From CPC320 sp002336405 (GTDB lineage: Bacteria > Pseudomonadota > Alphaproteobacteria > Rhodobacterales > Rhodobacteraceae), in NCBI GenBank assembly GCA_949372595.1, contig CASIAN010000009.1:1-64000 (forward strand): a stretch of 64,000 bases of DNA. Reading direction: 5' to 3'. The notes under the pieces are model-generated. The model searched no databases. It was not told where the DNA came from and saw only the letters and a list, made by a program, of their open reading frames with translations. The stretch's first letter is position 1; each line of letters starts with the position of its first letter. The position numbers and the translations under genes were made by a program. Positions 62,235 to 64,000 of this stretch are shown here, piece after piece.

Positions 62235-63107
62235 CTACTGTAAATCGTTTAAAAAATGTTGCAGATGTTTCAGAGTCTCATCGGGATTTTGATCGACAAA
62301 AAAATGGCCACCGCGCACTGCAATATATCGCATATTGGCCAGCCGTGGGGCCCAGACGCCTTGCATATCAAACATCCGGTCCATAATGCCGTCTGACCCT
62401 GACAGCACCAGCGCCGGACAGGTAAGCATGCGGTTCAGATCTGTCGTATCAAGATCAAAATCATCACTCAGCGCGGCACGATAATCTTCGCACATGCCGC
62501 GAATCGCCTCTGGGTTGCGCCATGCCCGACGATAGGCATCAAGCTGGTTGGCTGGGAATTGATCCAGTGTCGCCGCCCCCCAACCCAACAGACAGGATTG
62601 GTAAAAATAATCGGGGTCCGCGGTGATCAGAGTTTCTGGAAAGGGTGCGGGTTGGGCGAGGAAAAACCAATGGTAATAGGCTTTGGCAACGCTTTGGTGC
62701 AGGTCATCCAGCAGGTGATGGGTTGGAATGATATCCATAACCGTCAGGCTGGTGACACGCTGAGGCGCGTCCAGCGCGATGCGGTGGGCCACCCGTCCGC
62801 CGCGATCATGTCCGGCAAGGTGAAACCGTGCAAAACCCAGCGCTGACATCAGTGACAGCTGGTCTTGGCCCATGGCCCGAAAACTGTAATTTTCGGTCCC
62901 GTGTGGTTTGGCCGAGGCCCCATAACCGCGCAGGTCGGCGCAGACTACGGTGAAGTTTTGCGCCAGTTTGGGGGCAATTTGCGCCCACAACATATGGGTT
63001 TGCGGAAAGCCATGCAGCAACAGCAGCGGTGGTCCCGACCCGCCAATGCAATAGGCAACCTCAACGCCGTTGGCGCTGTGGGTGTGATAACAGAACCCGG
63101 AAATCAT
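62235..63107 (-). CDS. Alpha/beta hydrolase, haloacetate dehalogenase-like
   Basis: The 290-residue enzyme has the alpha/beta-hydrolase fold with LLLHGFPQTHMLW (oxyanion region), ADLRGYGAS and the nucleophile elbow GHDRGG, where Asp101 rather than Ser is the nucleophile, followed by Arg102 and Arg105. His146-Trp147 in YYHWFF matches the halide-binding pair of fluoroacetate dehalogenases, a Tyr lies near residue 209, and the catalytic His is in RGGHFFVDQ. These features match FAcD/DehH1-type haloacetate dehalogenases. It starts ten bases after the M20 peptidase gene in the same operon. Confidence 0.82.
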   Translation of the reverse strand: MISGFCYHTHSANGVEVAYCIGGSGPPLLLLHGFPQTHMLWAQIAPKLAQNFTVVCADLRGYGASAKPHGTENYSFRAMGQDQLSLMSALGFARFHLAGHDRGGRVAHRIALDAPQRVTSLTVMDIIPTHHLLDDLHQSVAKAYYHWFFLAQPAPFPETLITADPDYFYQSCLLGWGAATLDQFPANQLDAYRRAWRNPEAIRGMCEDYRAALSDDFDLDTTDLNRMLTCPALVLSGSDGIMDRMFDMQGVWAPRLANMRYIAVRGGHFFVDQNPDETLKHLQHFLNDLQ

Positions 63108-63117
63108 CTGTGGCCTT

Positions 63118-64000
63118 TCAGTCTGTTATGGACGCAAGAATGCGCGCCCAGCTGCGGATGCCTTTGTGAAAGCTTTCAACATCATATTTCTCGTTGGGTG
63201 AATGGATCTGGTCATCATCCTTGCCGAATCCGATCAGCAATGAATCCATCTCAGTTACGTTTTTGAAATGGCCAGCCACCGGGATCGACCCACCACAGCC
63301 GACATAGGCTGCGGCGTCGGGCCATTCGTCGTTCAACGCATCTTTTGCCGCCTCAAAGGCCGGGTGGTCGGTGGCCATAAGGCTCGCGGCCGAGGCCCCG
63401 TGGTCGCCAAAGCTGACCGTACAGTCCGGTGGGAGCATGCCGGTGACATAGGCGCGGAAGGCATCGCGGATTTTCAACGGATTTTGGTGTCCGACGAGGC
63501 GAAAACTGATCTTTGCGGTGGCGTTTGAGGGCAGCACCGTTTTAAAGCCGGAACCGGTGTAGCCGCCTTCAATACCGTTGATCTCGCAGGTGGGTTCGGA
63601 CCAGATCATTTCCAGCGGGGTTTTCCCTTGCTCGCCTGCCGGATGCGACAGATCAACATCGGCTAAAAAGGCTGTGTGATCAAAATTGAGCCCTTTCCAC
63701 TGGCTGCGCAAGCTCTCTGGCAGGGGGGAGACGCCGTCGTAAAAGCCCGGAAGGGTGATGCGGCCGTGATCATCATGCAATCCGGACAGAATACGCGATA
63801 GCACGCGAATCGGATTGATCGCGATACCGCCAAACATGCCTGAATGCAGGTCCTTATTTGCGCCGGTGATCACTATTTCTTCGCACAGGTTTCCTCGCAG
63901 CATGGTGACAATTGCCGGAGTACGGCTTTCAAACAGTCCAGTGTCGCAGATCAATGCCAGATCGGCCGAAAGCTCGGCTTTATTTTTTTGTAGGAACGGC
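63118..64000 (-). CDS. M20-family metallopeptidase (partial, 5' end outside the window)
   Basis: The frame is open to the window edge; the visible 294 or so residues are the C-terminal two-thirds of an M20/M25/M40 dipeptidase. It shows ICDTG (metal-ligand Asp), LHSGMFGG, the dimerisation domain around ISFRLVGHQNP, GCGGSIPVAGHF and the late DDDQIHSPNEKYD with the metal-binding His. The enzyme probably cleaves small peptides or N-acyl amino acids. Its stop lies ten bases before the dehalogenase-like gene. Confidence 0.88.
   Translation of the reverse strand, partial: PFLQKNKAELSADLALICDTGLFESRTPAIVTMLRGNLCEEIVITGANKDLHSGMFGGIAINPIRVLSRILSGLHDDHGRITLPGFYDGVSPLPESLRSQWKGLNFDHTAFLADVDLSHPAGEQGKTPLEMIWSEPTCEINGIEGGYTGSGFKTVLPSNATAKISFRLVGHQNPLKIRDAFRAYVTGMLPPDCTVSFGDHGASAASLMATDHPAFEAAKDALNDEWPDAAAYVGCGGSIPVAGHFKNVTEMDSLLIGFGKDDDQIHSPNEKYDVESFHKGIRSWARILASITD

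Noticed and set aside
1..64000. CRISPR array, prophage or conjugative element
   Set aside because: No regularly spaced repeats, phage structural genes or mating-pair genes were seen.

Overview
The window looks like chromosome of a marine alphaproteobacterium of the Rhodobacterales (Roseobacter group). The support is the gene set: two TRAP transporter parts beside an HpsN-type dehydrogenase, a cox-type molybdenum hydroxylase set with CoxD/CoxE, an MttB-family methyltransferase with a RamA-like activator, CckA, PleD, DUF3572, an H-NOX/diguanylate cyclase pair and a GAAC-N7-GAAC SOS box before recA. Base composition is moderate, with clearly AT-richer patches at about 3.7-4.0 kb and 58.7-62 kb. 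No rRNA, CRISPR array or prophage was seen.

Layout. 0-6.7 kb: small hypothetical and membrane proteins, a decayed adenylate cyclase gene, a bactofilin, a DMT transporter and an IclR regulator. 6.5-14.1 kb: a DctP/fused DctQM TRAP transporter and a GMC oxidoreductase-TerC pair. These sit inside an old tandem duplication in which each copy lost different genes: remnants of GMC, iclR and dctM lie where the missing genes would have been. 14.2-18.2 kb: hpsN-like dehydrogenase, SDR and zinc-type dehydrogenase, with a convergent XRE regulator, read here as a probable C3-sulfonate (dihydroxypropanesulfonate) catabolic module. 18.3-20.3 kb: a DUF2061 protein and a decayed multipass membrane protein. 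20.3-30 kb: DMT transporter, NUDIX, DUF983, an EF-hand/ECF-sigma/CnrX-like cluster, PleD, DUF3572, HAD phosphatase, a broken ybaK, then the H-NOX and HNOBA-GGDEF pair.

30.4-37 kb: coxD, coxE, then after a 645-base gap coxS, coxL (form II motif) and coxM. 37-39.1 kb: a convergent ASKHA/2Fe-2S corrinoid-activator homologue. 39.5-53.3 kb: mostly housekeeping genes (ureohydrolase, guaB, rsmB, cckA, a sulfotransferase, recA, alaS, DUF1330, typA). 53.4-57 kb: an MttB-family methyltransferase divergent from an amidase. 57.1-57.3 kb: twin tRNA-Asp genes, followed to about 62 kb by a patchy zone: a broken IS5-family transposase, an AT-rich DMT transporter, a broken substrate-binding protein, an IS66 tail, a DsrE-like protein and an orphan gene. 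The window ends with an operon of an M20 peptidase (cut by the edge) and a haloacetate-dehalogenase-like hydrolase.

The most distinctive features are the reciprocally decayed duplication around the TRAP/GMC genes, with a shared inverted-repeat element kept in both copies; the H-NOX protein that keeps its proximal histidine but lacks the Y-x-S-x-R heme-propionate motif; and the number of pseudogenes (at least nine), which indicates ongoing gene loss.
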